Counted from the stretch's first letter, positions 1 to 7,614 are shown. The stretch: DNA of 21,732 bases from Actinomycetes bacterium (GCA_023437285.1 JAEZGP010000338.1:1-21732), one strand, 5' to 3'. Notes: generated by a model not told the origin, from the sequence alone. Program-made: numbers and translations.

Positions 1-1
1 A

Positions 2-3000
2 GCTCTGCTATCCAACAGCACCGTCATCCGCTACCACCCACAACCTCAGGTGCTAATTAACCCCGGCAGCTTTACCTTCACCGCCGGTGGCATCAGCGAC
101 GTCGCGTCTTACCAGTACGACCTCGACACCAACCCGCCCACCACCACGGTCGCAGCCTCAAGCCTTGGCGGCAGCGCCACCGTCACGATCACCCCGCCCG
201 TTGACGGTGCGCACACGCTCTACGTGCGATCGATCGACCGGGCCGGCAACGTCTCCGCCACAAAGTCCTACCAGCTCAACGTCGGCTACGGCGGCATCCT
301 GTCCCCGCGCGACGGCGACATCTCCGCGGCCAAGACAGAGCTGTCCGTCGCAGGCTCCACCGCCGCGACCGGAGTGACCTTCCAATGGCGGCGCGCAGAC
401 ACCGACGCATGGGCCACCATCCCCGCCACCGATGTCACCCTCGCCGCCGGCGGCGCAGCGATCACTTGGCCTGTCGCGGCGACAACACCGGGAACGTTCC
501 CGAAGTTGAACTGGGATGTCGAGGCGACTCTCACCGCCATCGACCCACAGTCCATTCCCCGCGATGGACCGCTCGAATTCCGGGCGATCTTTAACACCGG
601 ACCAACGTCACCGGTGAAGATCAGCTTCGACCGGGCGCAGGCAGTTGCGGCGAGTTCGGACGTCGGCCCGGGTTCGGTGAATCTACTGACTGGAAATCTC
701 ACCATCAGTGACAGCGACGTGTCGGTTGACTCGTACGGCTCTGACCTGACGGTGACTCGGACCTACAACTCCCGGCAATCAACCGCAACCGACTCGGCGA
801 ACATGTTCGGGCCCGGCTGGGTGTCATCGGCGATCGTTTCCGAAGCTGAGGCACCGTACACGAACTTGACGGTCCACGGATCCCTCGCCCAGGTTGGCCT
901 TCCCGACGGTGAGACCATCGGGTTCACACAGAAGAACGGAATCGCAACGTCCAATAGGACGTACACACCAGAAATCGGTGCCGAAGACCTTACTCTGTCC
1001 TACACCTACAGCAGCGACAGCTACCTGCTGAAGGACACCGACGGCAACATCGTCACGTTCACTCATGTCTCCGGCGCGGCCGCGAACCTGTATAACCCGA
1101 CGGCCGTGTCAGTTCCCGGCTCCGGACAAACGACCACGATCTCATGGCAGAAGGTGACCGTGGGCGGAGTTGACCTCGTACGGCCTACGCAGATGCTGGC
1201 CCCCGTACCGGCGGGAGTCACGTGCACGACCCTTGTACGGGGCTGCCGGGCGTTGAGTTTCACCTACGCGGCGTCCACAACGGCCACGGGCACCGCACCC
1301 GGCACGTGGGGCGACTATGCCGGCCGGGTGTCGCAGGTGTCGTTCACCGCGTGGGACCCTGACGCGAGTCCGGCCGCCATGAGCACAGTCGTGCCGGCCC
1401 GTTACGAATACGACAGTAACGGTCGCCTGCGCCAGGTGTGGGATCCGCGTCTGGACTGGACGGATACCTCTGTTATGCCACCGGTGAACCGCCACGTCGC
1501 CGTGAGCTACGTCTACGACGCCGATGGCATCCTCAACACCATCACCCCAGCTGGGCTTGAACCATGGCAGTTGACCTACACCACCCTGCCATCCGATCCC
1601 GGCAAGGGCCGCCTCGCGGCGGTTGCGCGGTCCGCTCTCACCGCGGGCACAGCGGTCACCACCGTGGTGTACAAGGTGCCAACGTCCGGAACCGGTGCCC
1701 CCTGGGACCTCTCGGCTTCCCAGACCACCCGATGGGGTCAAGCCGAACAGCCCGTCGACGCCGCAGCGGTCTTCCCGCCCACCCAGGTCCCCGCCGGAGT
1801 CAATCAAGCCAGCGGAACGCTGCCCACCGACTACACCCGCGCCAACCTGACATACATGGACGCCAACGGACGTCAGGTCAACACCGTCGACCCAGCCGGA
1901 GCGACCACCGCACTTTGGTACGACCGATACGGCAACACCGTGCGCAGCATCACCGCCGGCAACATCCGCCGAGCGCTGGACGCATCCGCGTCCGACGCCG
2001 CTGCCGCCGAGGCAGCGATTGCACTTCGGGAATCGACCGTCAACATCTACAACAGCGACGGCACGGAGCTTCGGGGGTCGTTCGGGCCGGAACACGACGT
2101 AGTCCTGCCCGATGGCAGTGTGGTGCGTGGCCGCCAGCACACCGTCACCACGTACGACCAAGGCGCCAGCGGCGGGCCGTATCACCTACCCACGACCAGC
2201 GTGGTGAGCGTGCAGTACCTCGCGGCGACCGGTGTCCTGGCCGATGCCGACGCCCGGACCACCACGACCGGGTACGACTGGACGCTACGCCAGCCTACGA
2301 TCTCCACAGTGGACCCTTCCGGGCTCGCCCTGGCCACCCGTACCACCTACGACTCCACGACTGGGCTCACTACGTCGACCACCGCGCCAGCTGGCGGCAC
2401 GAGTACGAATACCCCAGCCACCCGGCAATACGTCTACTACCGGGCGGGCACCGGATCCGGCTACAGCGAATGCGACAGCCACCCCGAGTGGGCCAACCTC
2501 ATCTGCCGGACGCAACCCGGCGGCCAGGCGGCCAGCGGCCCCGAACTGCCCATCGCCGTCACCACATACGACATGTTTAACCAAGTGAGAACACTGGTCG
2601 AGAAGATTTCAACCGGCACCCTGCGCACCATAACAACCGCCTACGACGACGCAGGACGGGTCTACACCGTCGACGTCGTTGGCGCGTCCGGAACCGGTAC
2701 CTCGGTACCGACCCGCAGGACGGTGTATGACCCGGCCACCGGCGTGGCCACTCGAACCCAGACCATCTCTAGCGGCAGCGTGACAGCGGAAGTCGTGCGC
2801 ACATACGACACTCTCGGCCGGATGACCTCCTACACGGACGCAGACAGCAACACCGCGACGACAACGTACGACCTGTCCGGTCGAGTCGCCACCACCGACG
2901 ATGGCAAGGGCACTCGCACCTACACCTACGACGGCGGTTCCGAGAAACGCGGCCTGGCTACCTCAGTCGTGGACTCTCAAGTGGGGACCTTCTCCTCCGG

Positions 3001-4408
3001 TATCTATGACGCGGACGGAACGTTAACATCCCAGACATGGCCGAACGGCGTTGGCGTCACCACGACATACGATGAAACTGGTGCCGCAAGCGGACTGACT
3101 TACACCATGACGGGATGTGGCCAGGCCGATTGCACCTTGTACGACGAGAGCGTTCAACAGTCCACGCACGGACAGCAACGCAACCACGCCTCGACACTGT
3201 CCAGCCAGACCTACACGTACGACAATGCCGGTCGCCTGCTCAATACGACGGAAACAGTGGATGGTCAATGCACAACACGGGTCTACGCCTTCAATCTCGC
3301 CAGTGACCGGACTTCTCTTGCAACCTACGCGCCGGCCGCTGACGGTGGTTGTCAGGTCTCGACGGGTACAACTGTCAATGTCTCCTACGATACGGCCGAC
3401 CGCCTCGCCGGTAATGGCTACGTATACGACTCCCTTGGCCGCACATCTACCGCTCCAGCCAACGCAACCGGCATTCCTGTTGGCGGCGACTTAACTGCCA
3501 CCTACTACGTTACCGATTACATCAGGTCGCTAAGTCAGGCGGGCCGTACGACCACCTATGACCTCGACGTTCTGAGCAGTCGTGTCCGTAGCTGGACTGA
3601 TTCGGATGGCTCGACAACGACCTCGCGGACTCACCACTACGCCGATGATTCGGATAGCCCAACGTGGACGGATGAATCCGGTGGGATAGCGTCCCGGGTT
3701 GTGCGTAGCCTGGATGGCATGGCAGCAATAACCGCAGCAGATGTCGCCGACAGCGTTATGTGGCAGATAAACAATTTGCATAACGACGTTGTCGGATCCA
3801 TTGACAATGCCAGCATGCTTCCGAGTTCGTTCGGCGAGAGCACTGAGTATGGTCAGCCCCGAAATGCTGACGAAGTTGGTTCACGTCGGTACGGTTGGCT
3901 CGGTGCGGAACAAAGAGCGGCGGATACTCCGTCTGGTGCTATGCTGATGGGCCGCAGGGTCTATCTGCCGGCGACCGGACGATTCTTGTCAACCGATCCA
4001 GTTTTTGGCGGCTCAGCAAATAGTTACGACTATTCGAACCAAGATCCGGTAAATATGGTTGACCTTGATGGACAGCGAGCTCGGCGTTCTCCTGGCGCGG
4101 GGTCGTGTGGGGCGCTGAGCCTTGTGCGCAAACACGCTTTAGCGAGATCAATGGCGGAGAAGTGCATGAAATTTGTGCGTAACCCAGACCCAGTGTGGAT
4201 CTACCGCACTCGCAAATGGATGGTGGGTTGTGGGAAGATTTTCCTTGTGGGTGGTGCATCTGCGACGGGAGGAAATCTGATTACGAATATCTTTCGAAAT
4301 TGGGCAGGCAAGAAGTTGATATCGCTCTATGGTGGTTGGTATGGTCTCGTTGGCAGTCTGCTCTGGGCATGTGTCGGTGCTACTTGGTCTGGAAGCTTAA
4401 AGTGGTAG
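2..4408 (+). CDS. RHS/YD-repeat protein, 5'-truncated by the window, with C-terminal toxin-like tip
   Basis: The frame is open from base 2 with no stop before the first possible GTG at 50, and the translation reads smoothly across it, so the true start lies upstream; 1468 codons are visible. In order: Ig/FN3-like strands ending in a DRAGN-type motif (about residues 17-95), a DUF6531-like entry (VNLLTGNLTISDSD, about 225), many YD repeats (YEYDSNGRL, YDDAGRVY, TYDTLGRM, YTYDNAGRL), and the RHS core (GRRVYLPATGRFLSTDP to DPVNMVDLDG, about 1317-1357). RHS shells enclose a C-terminal effector that is released after the core. Here a 110-residue variable tip follows, then a small membrane-protein gene. 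TTA leucine codons occur at 3023, 3491 and 4139. The shell assignment is secure. Export route and toxin activity are inferred from the family. Confidence 0.93.
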   Translation, partial: ALLSNSTVIRYHPQPQVLINPGSFTFTAGGISDVASYQYDLDTNPPTTTVAASSLGGSATVTITPPVDGAHTLYVRSIDRAGNVSATKSYQLNVGYGGILSPRDGDISAAKTELSVAGSTAATGVTFQWRRADTDAWATIPATDVTLAAGGAAITWPVAATTPGTFPKLNWDVEATLTAIDPQSIPRDGPLEFRAIFNTGPTSPVKISFDRAQAVAASSDVGPGSVNLLTGNLTISDSDVSVDSYGSDLTVTRTYNSRQSTATDSANMFGPGWVSSAIVSEAEAPYTNLTVHGSLAQVGLPDGETIGFTQKNGIATSNRTYTPEIGAEDLTLSYTYSSDSYLLKDTDGNIVTFTHVSGAAANLYNPTAVSVPGSGQTTTISWQKVTVGGVDLVRPTQMLAPVPAGVTCTTLVRGCRALSFTYAASTTATGTAPGTWGDYAGRVSQVSFTAWDPDASPAAMSTVVPARYEYDSNGRLRQVWDPRLDWTDTSVMPPVNRHVAVSYVYDADGILNTITPAGLEPWQLTYTTLPSDPGKGRLAAVARSALTAGTAVTTVVYKVPTSGTGAPWDLSASQTTRWGQAEQPVDAAAVFPPTQVPAGVNQASGTLPTDYTRANLTYMDANGRQVNTVDPAGATTALWYDRYGNTVRSITAGNIRRALDASASDAAAAEAAIALRESTVNIYNSDGTELRGSFGPEHDVVLPDGSVVRGRQHTVTTYDQGASGGPYHLPTTSVVSVQYLAATGVLADADARTTTTGYDWTLRQPTISTVDPSGLALATRTTYDSTTGLTTSTTAPAGGTSTNTPATRQYVYYRAGTGSGYSECDSHPEWANLICRTQPGGQAASGPELPIAVTTYDMFNQVRTLVEKISTGTLRTITTAYDDAGRVYTVDVVGASGTGTSVPTRRTVYDPATGVATRTQTISSGSVTAEVVRTYDTLGRMTSYTDADSNTATTTYDLSGRVATTDDGKGTRTYTYDGGSEKRGLATSVVDSQVGTFSSGIYDADGTLTSQTWPNGVGVTTTYDETGAASGLTYTMTGCGQADCTLYDESVQQSTHGQQRNHASTLSSQTYTYDNAGRLLNTTETVDGQCTTRVYAFNLASDRTSLATYAPAADGGCQVSTGTTVNVSYDTADRLAGNGYVYDSLGRTSTAPANATGIPVGGDLTATYYVTDYIRSLSQAGRTTTYDLDVLSSRVRSWTDSDGSTTTSRTHHYADDSDSPTWTDESGGIASRVVRSLDGMAAITAADVADSVMWQINNLHNDVVGSIDNASMLPSSFGESTEYGQPRNADEVGSRRYGWLGAEQRAADTPSGAMLMGRRVYLPATGRFLSTDPVFGGSANSYDYSNQDPVNMVDLDGQRARRSPGAGSCGALSLVRKHALARSMAEKCMKFVRNPDPVWIYRTRKWMVGCGKIFLVGGASATGGNLITNIFRNWAGKKLISLYGGWYGLVGSLLWACVGATWSGSLKW
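4076..4405 (+). other. Variable RHS C-terminal tip, candidate membrane-active toxin domain
   Basis: The tip starts right after the core ending NMVDLDGQ and is 110 residues long. The first half is basic (RARRSP, VRKHALARS, IYRTRK). The second half has two hydrophobic, glycine-rich stretches, about residues 1407-1431 (MVGCGKIFLVGGASATGG) and 1439-1461 (LISLYGGWYGLVGSLLW). I see no nuclease, deaminase, ADP-ribosyltransferase or peptidase motif. Base composition becomes clearly more AT-rich than in the shell, as expected for tips swapped by recombination. Two hydrophobic segments together with a membrane-protein partner downstream suggest a pore-forming or membrane-disrupting effector. That is inference; the tip could also be a degenerate or unknown fold. 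Confidence 0.5.
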
Positions 4409-4415
4409 GTCGTTA

Positions 4416-4625
4416 ATGTGGCGATGGCTCGGCCTCTCGAATACCAAATCTAATCGGCCATATCCTTCAAGGTTATTTAGCATTTTCCTAATTGGAATAT
4501 CGACGAGTCTCGGGATATACTTCCTGCCGCTTTATTGGGGAGTATCTATTGGATTGTTTTCCAGCATGGCGGTGATACTTCTGTTGCATATGGGGCGTGA
4601 GCGTAAGGACCGATCGACCGATTAG
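4416..4625 (+). CDS. Small two-TM membrane protein, putative immunity protein of the RHS tip
   Basis: This 69-residue protein starts at an ATG seven bases after the RHS stop codon, with a weak GGTAGG ribosome site (4404-4409) inside the end of the RHS gene, so translational coupling is likely. Hydrophobic segments at about residues 21-39 (FSIFLIGISTSLGIYF) and 42-59 (GVSIGLFSSMAVILLL) form a hairpin. Basic residues before the first (K11, R14, R19) and after the second (RERK, 61-64) predict both ends in the cytoplasm. It is AT-rich like the tip and has a TTA codon at residue 20. I recognise no named family. Position, size and topology match immunity proteins that protect against membrane-targeting polymorphic toxins; the function is inferred. 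Confidence 0.6.
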   Translation: MWRWLGLSNTKSNRPYPSRLFSIFLIGISTSLGIYFLPLYWGVSIGLFSSMAVILLLHMGRERKDRSTD

Positions 4626-4666
4626 TAGGTTGGTGGTTGGAGTGCTTTCGGGCATGCAAGGCCACA

Positions 4667-4700
4667 AGCGCCCCACCTGCGGAAACGCAGTTGGGGCGCT
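4667..4700 (+). terminator. Strong hairpin terminator after the RHS/immunity pair
   Basis: AGCGCCCCA (4667-4675) pairs perfectly with TGGGGCGCT (4692-4700). Inside, CTGCG (4677-4681) pairs with CGCAG (4686-4690) across one C/T mismatch, closed by a GAAA tetraloop. There is no T-run after it, as is common in high-GC actinomycetes. It marks the end of the RHS operon. Confidence 0.75.
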
Positions 4701-4732
4701 CTCGTTGTGGACGGACGAGTCTGTTGGTCGGT

Positions 4733-4764
4733 CAGGGGTCACTGCGTGGTCGGGTAGCTCCTTG
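4733..4764 (-). repeat. Remnant of a second ISAs1-like element end
   Basis: From CAGGGGTCACTGCGTGGTCG the sequence matches the left end of the intact ISAs1 element (4940 onward, CAGGGTCATTGCGTAGTCGG) with one extra G and two substitutions, and both continue GGTAGCTCCT. On the minus strand both encode the same transposase ending, SRSYPTTQ here and TRSYPTTQ in the intact copy, with the stop codon inside the terminal repeat. Similarity fades after about 4764, so this is an end fragment of a related element in the same orientation. Confidence 0.6.
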
Positions 4765-4869
4765 ACAGGTTCCGGAGTGGCGAGCATTGTCCGCGAACGA
4801 TCTCGCGTTGGCTAAGGGACTGCCGACTAATAACTTGAGCTTTTGCTTGGGCGCTGTCGTTGATGTGGT

Positions 4870-4939
4870 ATGGCCATTGCTGTGGAGATCGAAGAGTCGC
4901 TGACGGCGAAGCTGGGAGTGTTGCTGCCGCACCTTGATG
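4870..4939 (+). pseudogene. N-terminal stub of a probable ISAzo13-family transposase
   Basis: An ATG opens MAIAVEIEESLTAKLGVLLP followed by HLD, and the frame runs straight into the left terminal repeat of the ISAs1 element. The pattern of an N-terminal helix followed by LLPHLD resembles the start of ISAzo13-type transposases, where LPHLDERQRRL is typical. Only about 23 codons remain. No continuation appears on the far side of the ISAs1 element, so the rest is deleted or lies elsewhere. The family call rests on a short motif recalled from memory; that this is a broken coding start is fairly clear. Confidence 0.45.
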
Positions 4940-6308
4940 CAGGGTCATTGCGTAGTCGGGTAGCTCCTGGTCACGTCGTCGATGAGGTCGTTGGGTCGGC
5001 GGTTGGCTCTGCGGGTGGCTCTGGCGATGTTGGGTTCGCCGTTGCTGCGTTGGTATCCGATCGCGGTGTTGCGTAGGACGGCGGCGACGGCGGGTCCGTT
5101 GCCGGTACGGGCCTGGTGGGCGTCCTCGCGGAAGGTCACGTCGCGGACCCAGTGCAGCCGGTTCTCGATATGCCACTCCAGCCTGGCCCATTCCTGCAGG
5201 TCAGCGGGTTGGGCTTGGTTGGCGGGTAGTGATAGCACGAGATAGGCCGTCTCGCGGGTGGTCCGGCCCGCCACGACGCGGGTACGGGTGATGCGGACTG
5301 CCTGCTGGCCGTGGGGGAACGCGATCCCGCCGGGGGTCTGCACGGTCAGGGCCTTCACGGTGCGGGTCTCGTTTCGGCCGTGGCCGGTGTCGCGGCGTTG
5401 GTCCCCGATCGGCACCTGCGCCCACGGCAGCCGTTTGAGCTGGGTGAACAAGGTCGGCTGGTTGGCCTTCACCGACACGTACAGGTGCCCGCCGAGACCG
5501 GCGACGTGGCGGGCGTGGGCGACCTGCGCGTGCAGCGCGTCCGCGACGATCACCACCCCGGCCAGACTCCCCAACCGGGCGGCGACCTGCTCCAGCAGCG
5601 GGGCGAACGCGGGTATCTCGTTCGACTTCGCGGTGATCTGGACCTGGGCCAGGACGATGCCGGTGGCGGTGTCGTAGGCCGACAGCAGGTGCACCTGCCC
5701 ACCGCCGGGCAGCCGAGCACCCCGCAGGACCTTGCCGTCCACGGCGATGACCCGCCGCGCCGGCCGGTCTGATCGTGGCGGTACCGGTAGCCGACCCGAC
5801 AGCCAGTCGGTCAGCACCGCCTGCAGCGTCACCGCGTCGATACGCACCAGCAGCCGCCACATCGTGGTCAGCACCGGCACCCGGCCGGTGAACCCCAGCC
5901 GTGCCCAGGCCGGCGGGTCCAGATCGGCGGCCCAGTCGCAGATCGCGGCGAACGTGCCCGCGCCGGCCAGCACCGCGCTCACCGCCACCGCGAGCACGCT
6001 GGCCAACGGGTAACGGATCCCGCGAGGATCGCGCGGGTCAGGCACCCGGGCCAGCGCCTGCAGCAGTCCGGGCTGTCCGCCGCCGGCCGGTAGCCCCGCA
6101 CCGCTGGCCGGGTTAGGTGCGTGTTGACGGATCACGTCGATCGGCGATGATGGCATGCGCGGGTGCGGTCCTTCGGGGTGTCATGTTGTCTCAGCAACTC
6201 CATGATCACCGATGTGGTCGCACCCGTCTCACATCACCCCACGCACAGCCGAAAACCCCGACATCCCCCCAGGTCAGACGGCCGTCAACCGACTACGCAA
6301 AAGCCCTG
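4940..6308 (-). mobile_element. Intact ISAs1-family insertion sequence
   Basis: The left end CAGGGTCATTGCGTAGTCGG (4940-4959) and the complement of 6289-6308, CAGGGCTTTTGCGTAGTCGG, are 20-bp inverted repeats with three consecutive mismatches. They enclose 1369 bp carrying one transposase gene on the minus strand whose stop codon lies inside the left repeat. The sequences just outside (4930-4939 and 6309-6318) do not match, so no target duplication is visible. The flanks are fragments of two different transposase types in opposite orientations, which suggests rearrangement after or during insertion. Confidence 0.85.
4945..6156 (-). CDS. ISAs1-family (H-repeat type) DDE transposase
   Basis: This 403-residue protein has the family order: an N-terminal DUF4372-like segment (LARVPDPRDPRGIRYPLASV), then the catalytic DDE region with VIAVDGKVLRGAR (first Asp), VVIVADALHAQ (second Asp), VSVKANQPTLF, and WHIENRLHWVRDVTF followed by EDAHQARTGNGP (Glu in the WHIEN segment). 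Length is normal for the family and no frameshift is seen, so it may be active. It starts at ATG with a distant AAGGA (6169-6173), a weak ribosome site. In enterobacteria, H-repeat transposases of this family accompany Rhs elements, and here too it follows an RHS locus. Confidence 0.93.
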   Translation of the reverse strand: MPSSPIDVIRQHAPNPASGAGLPAGGGQPGLLQALARVPDPRDPRGIRYPLASVLAVAVSAVLAGAGTFAAICDWAADLDPPAWARLGFTGRVPVLTTMWRLLVRIDAVTLQAVLTDWLSGRLPVPPRSDRPARRVIAVDGKVLRGARLPGGGQVHLLSAYDTATGIVLAQVQITAKSNEIPAFAPLLEQVAARLGSLAGVVIVADALHAQVAHARHVAGLGGHLYVSVKANQPTLFTQLKRLPWAQVPIGDQRRDTGHGRNETRTVKALTVQTPGGIAFPHGQQAVRITRTRVVAGRTTRETAYLVLSLPANQAQPADLQEWARLEWHIENRLHWVRDVTFREDAHQARTGNGPAVAAVLRNTAIGYQRSNGEPNIARATRRANRRPNDLIDDVTRSYPTTQ

Positions 6309-6420
6309 GGGTGGCGAGGGTGACGGGCATGGGTGACCAGCAGCGGTAGAACGCCAACTCCCCGTCGGTGATGCATCGGCGGATCAGGAGCCAGTGCTGC
6401 CCGGTGGTCTCATCGGCAGT
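6309..6420 (-). pseudogene. Internal fragment of an IS701-family transposase
   Basis: Read on the minus strand from about 6420 the frame gives TADETTGQHWLLIRR followed by CITDGELAFYRCWSPMPVTL and ends abruptly at the right inverted repeat of the ISAs1 element. The HWLLIRR, GELAFYRCWSP and VTLA sequence is the characteristic C-terminal-half motif of IS701-type transposases in actinomycetes, where it normally continues into a RW.VEE.FQ segment. Here both sides are missing, leaving about 37 codons. The ISAs1 element, or a deletion ending at it, removed the downstream part. Confidence 0.7.
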
Positions 6421-6603
6421 ACCGCCGCCGCGGTTCCGCCCTGGTCACCACCATCGACGCGCGGGACCCGATCGCCGCGATGACGAGCGCTGCGAGCTGG
6501 CTCCCCACGACGAGCATCACCGTCGCGATCCGCTCCAGCCGTACGGTCGACGACAACGCGCTGCTCGCCCTTCCGCTGTAGTCCAGCTGCCGGCCGCAAA
6601 CCG
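6421..6603. other. Orphan stretch with coding-like composition, no identifiable gene
   Basis: Plus strand: a frame with very high G/C at third positions runs to a stop at about 6578 and reads SALVTTIDARDPIAAM, SITVAIRSSRTVDDN and a final ALLALPL. The only in-frame sequence before it is joined to the IS701 fragment and no start is visible. Minus strand: the antiphase frame reads SSTVRLERIATVMLVVG then SQLAALVIAAIGSR, which could be a membrane helix. Third positions of the two frames coincide, so composition cannot decide the strand. It is probably the tail or head of a gene broken during IS activity. I do not recognise the family. Confidence 0.3.
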
Positions 6604-7437
6604 TCAGGGGCGGACGACCTCCAGCTGGAACTCGTGTACCCAGTTCGCCGGGTTGTCGGGGTCGAACTCGAGGCAGATTTCGCGGGCGTAGCCGACCGGG
6701 GTGTAGCCGTTGTCGTCGATCCACCGGGCCAGGATCTGCATGCTGCGCAGTGCCTCGTCCATCGGCCCCCGGTGGACGATCGTGGCGGCGGACTCGATGC
6801 CGGGCAGGTCGAGGACGTCGATCGCGCCGTCGCCGGCAGGCGTGTCGGTGGTCACCTCGACGGCCGCGTGCACCCGTACCTCCTGGCCGTCGGCGCCGGG
6901 TTCCGGTACGTAGTAGGCGATCGGCGAACCGGTCACCGTCACGCCGGTCTGGTTCAGCCGCCGCCACATCTCCTGGTACAGCGGCCCGATCACCGGCCCG
7001 ATGTCCGGCGGTTCGTAGCTGGCGGCCACCGCCGAAAGCTCGGCGACGCGCGCTCGCGGGATGCGCTTCAAGACGACGTCCTCGGTGCTCATGTGCCCCT
7101 CCTGCTCAATCATGCGCAGCCGCGCCGCAACGCCGGCCAGCCGGGCGGCATCGGCGCTGAGCTGCTCTTCCAGTTGTGCGCGCCGCAGCCGGAGCATGCC
7201 GTGCAGCTCCTCGACGGTGACCTTGTCGTCGAGGATGTCGGCGACCTGCGCGAGCGTGAGTCCCAGATCCTTCAGCGCGATGATTCGGTTGAGCCGGCGC
7301 AGCTGGTCGGCGCGGTAGTAGCGGTACCCGCTGGCCGGATCCGTCGCGGCGGGCCGCAGCAGGCCGATCGTGTCGTAGTGGCGCAGCATGCGCACCGACA
7401 CGCGGCCGAGTGCGGCGAAGTCTCCGATGCTGAACAC
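6604..7437 (-). CDS. MerR-family regulator with GyrI-like effector-binding domain
   Basis: This 277-residue regulator has an N-terminal MerR winged helix (MFSIGDFAALGRVSVRMLRH, then YDTIGLLRPA and GYRYY, residues 1-70), a dimerisation coiled coil (about 75-115, rich in Leu/Arg/Glu), and a C-terminal GyrI/AraC-effector-like domain (about 118-277, ending ANWVHEFQLEVVRP). This is the BmrR/TipA-like arrangement, which usually senses hydrophobic or cationic drugs. The GTG start sits six bases after a CAGGAT -10 box, so the mRNA is probably leaderless. The promoter has a 19-bp spacer holding a perfect dyad, implying autoregulation. The next gene upstream on the same strand, a membrane protein, is a possible co-target; the ligand is unknown. 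Confidence 0.9.
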   Translation of the reverse strand: MFSIGDFAALGRVSVRMLRHYDTIGLLRPAATDPASGYRYYRADQLRRLNRIIALKDLGLTLAQVADILDDKVTVEELHGMLRLRRAQLEEQLSADAARLAGVAARLRMIEQEGHMSTEDVVLKRIPRARVAELSAVAASYEPPDIGPVIGPLYQEMWRRLNQTGVTVTGSPIAYYVPEPGADGQEVRVHAAVEVTTDTPAGDGAIDVLDLPGIESAATIVHRGPMDEALRSMQILARWIDDNGYTPVGYAREICLEFDPDNPANWVHEFQLEVVRP

Positions 7438-7443
7438 CGCCTC

Positions 7444-7474
7444 ATCCTGCGGCCTGACACGGTGTCAGGGTCAA
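7444..7474 (-). promoter_or_regulatory. MerR-type promoter with 19-bp spacer and dyad operator
   Basis: On the minus strand, -35 TTGACC (7469-7474) is separated by exactly 19 bp from -10 CAGGAT (7444-7449). The spacer is dominated by a perfect dyad, CCTGACAC-G-GTGTCAGG (7453-7469). An over-long spacer with a central dyad is the hallmark of MerR-regulated promoters. The -10 box ends six bases before the regulator's GTG, so transcription should begin at or next to the start codon. Confidence 0.8.
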
Positions 7475-7614
7475 CACCGGGTACGAGCAGGCACCGTCCG
7501 GCGCGAGGCGACCCAGTCCGCGCTAGCCGACGGGATCGACACGTACGGCATGGCGCCGCCGTCGGACGTACTGCCGACGACGGCGCCACTGCAGTTCCCA
7601 CGCTCACCAGGTCG

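Noticed and set aside
1142..2580. Long open frames on both strands within the RHS gene (about 340 codons each).
   Set aside because: They are out-of-frame readings of YD-repeat coding DNA, and the products are Arg/His/Pro-rich without recognisable domains.
4597..4815. A 72-codon plus-strand frame after the immunity gene.
   Set aside because: It reads straight through the strong terminator hairpin and the IS end remnant, has no ribosome site, and shows no protein-like features.
4739..5191. A 150-codon minus-strand frame ending in the same SRSYPTTQ as the transposase.
   Set aside because: Its upstream part is an out-of-frame reading of the intact ISAs1 transposase gene. Only the last codons reflect a real IS end fragment, which is annotated as such.
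4930..6318. A target-site duplication flanking the ISAs1 element.
   Set aside because: The ten bases outside the left end (CACCTTGATG) and right end (GGGTGGCGAG) do not match, even allowing a mismatch or two.
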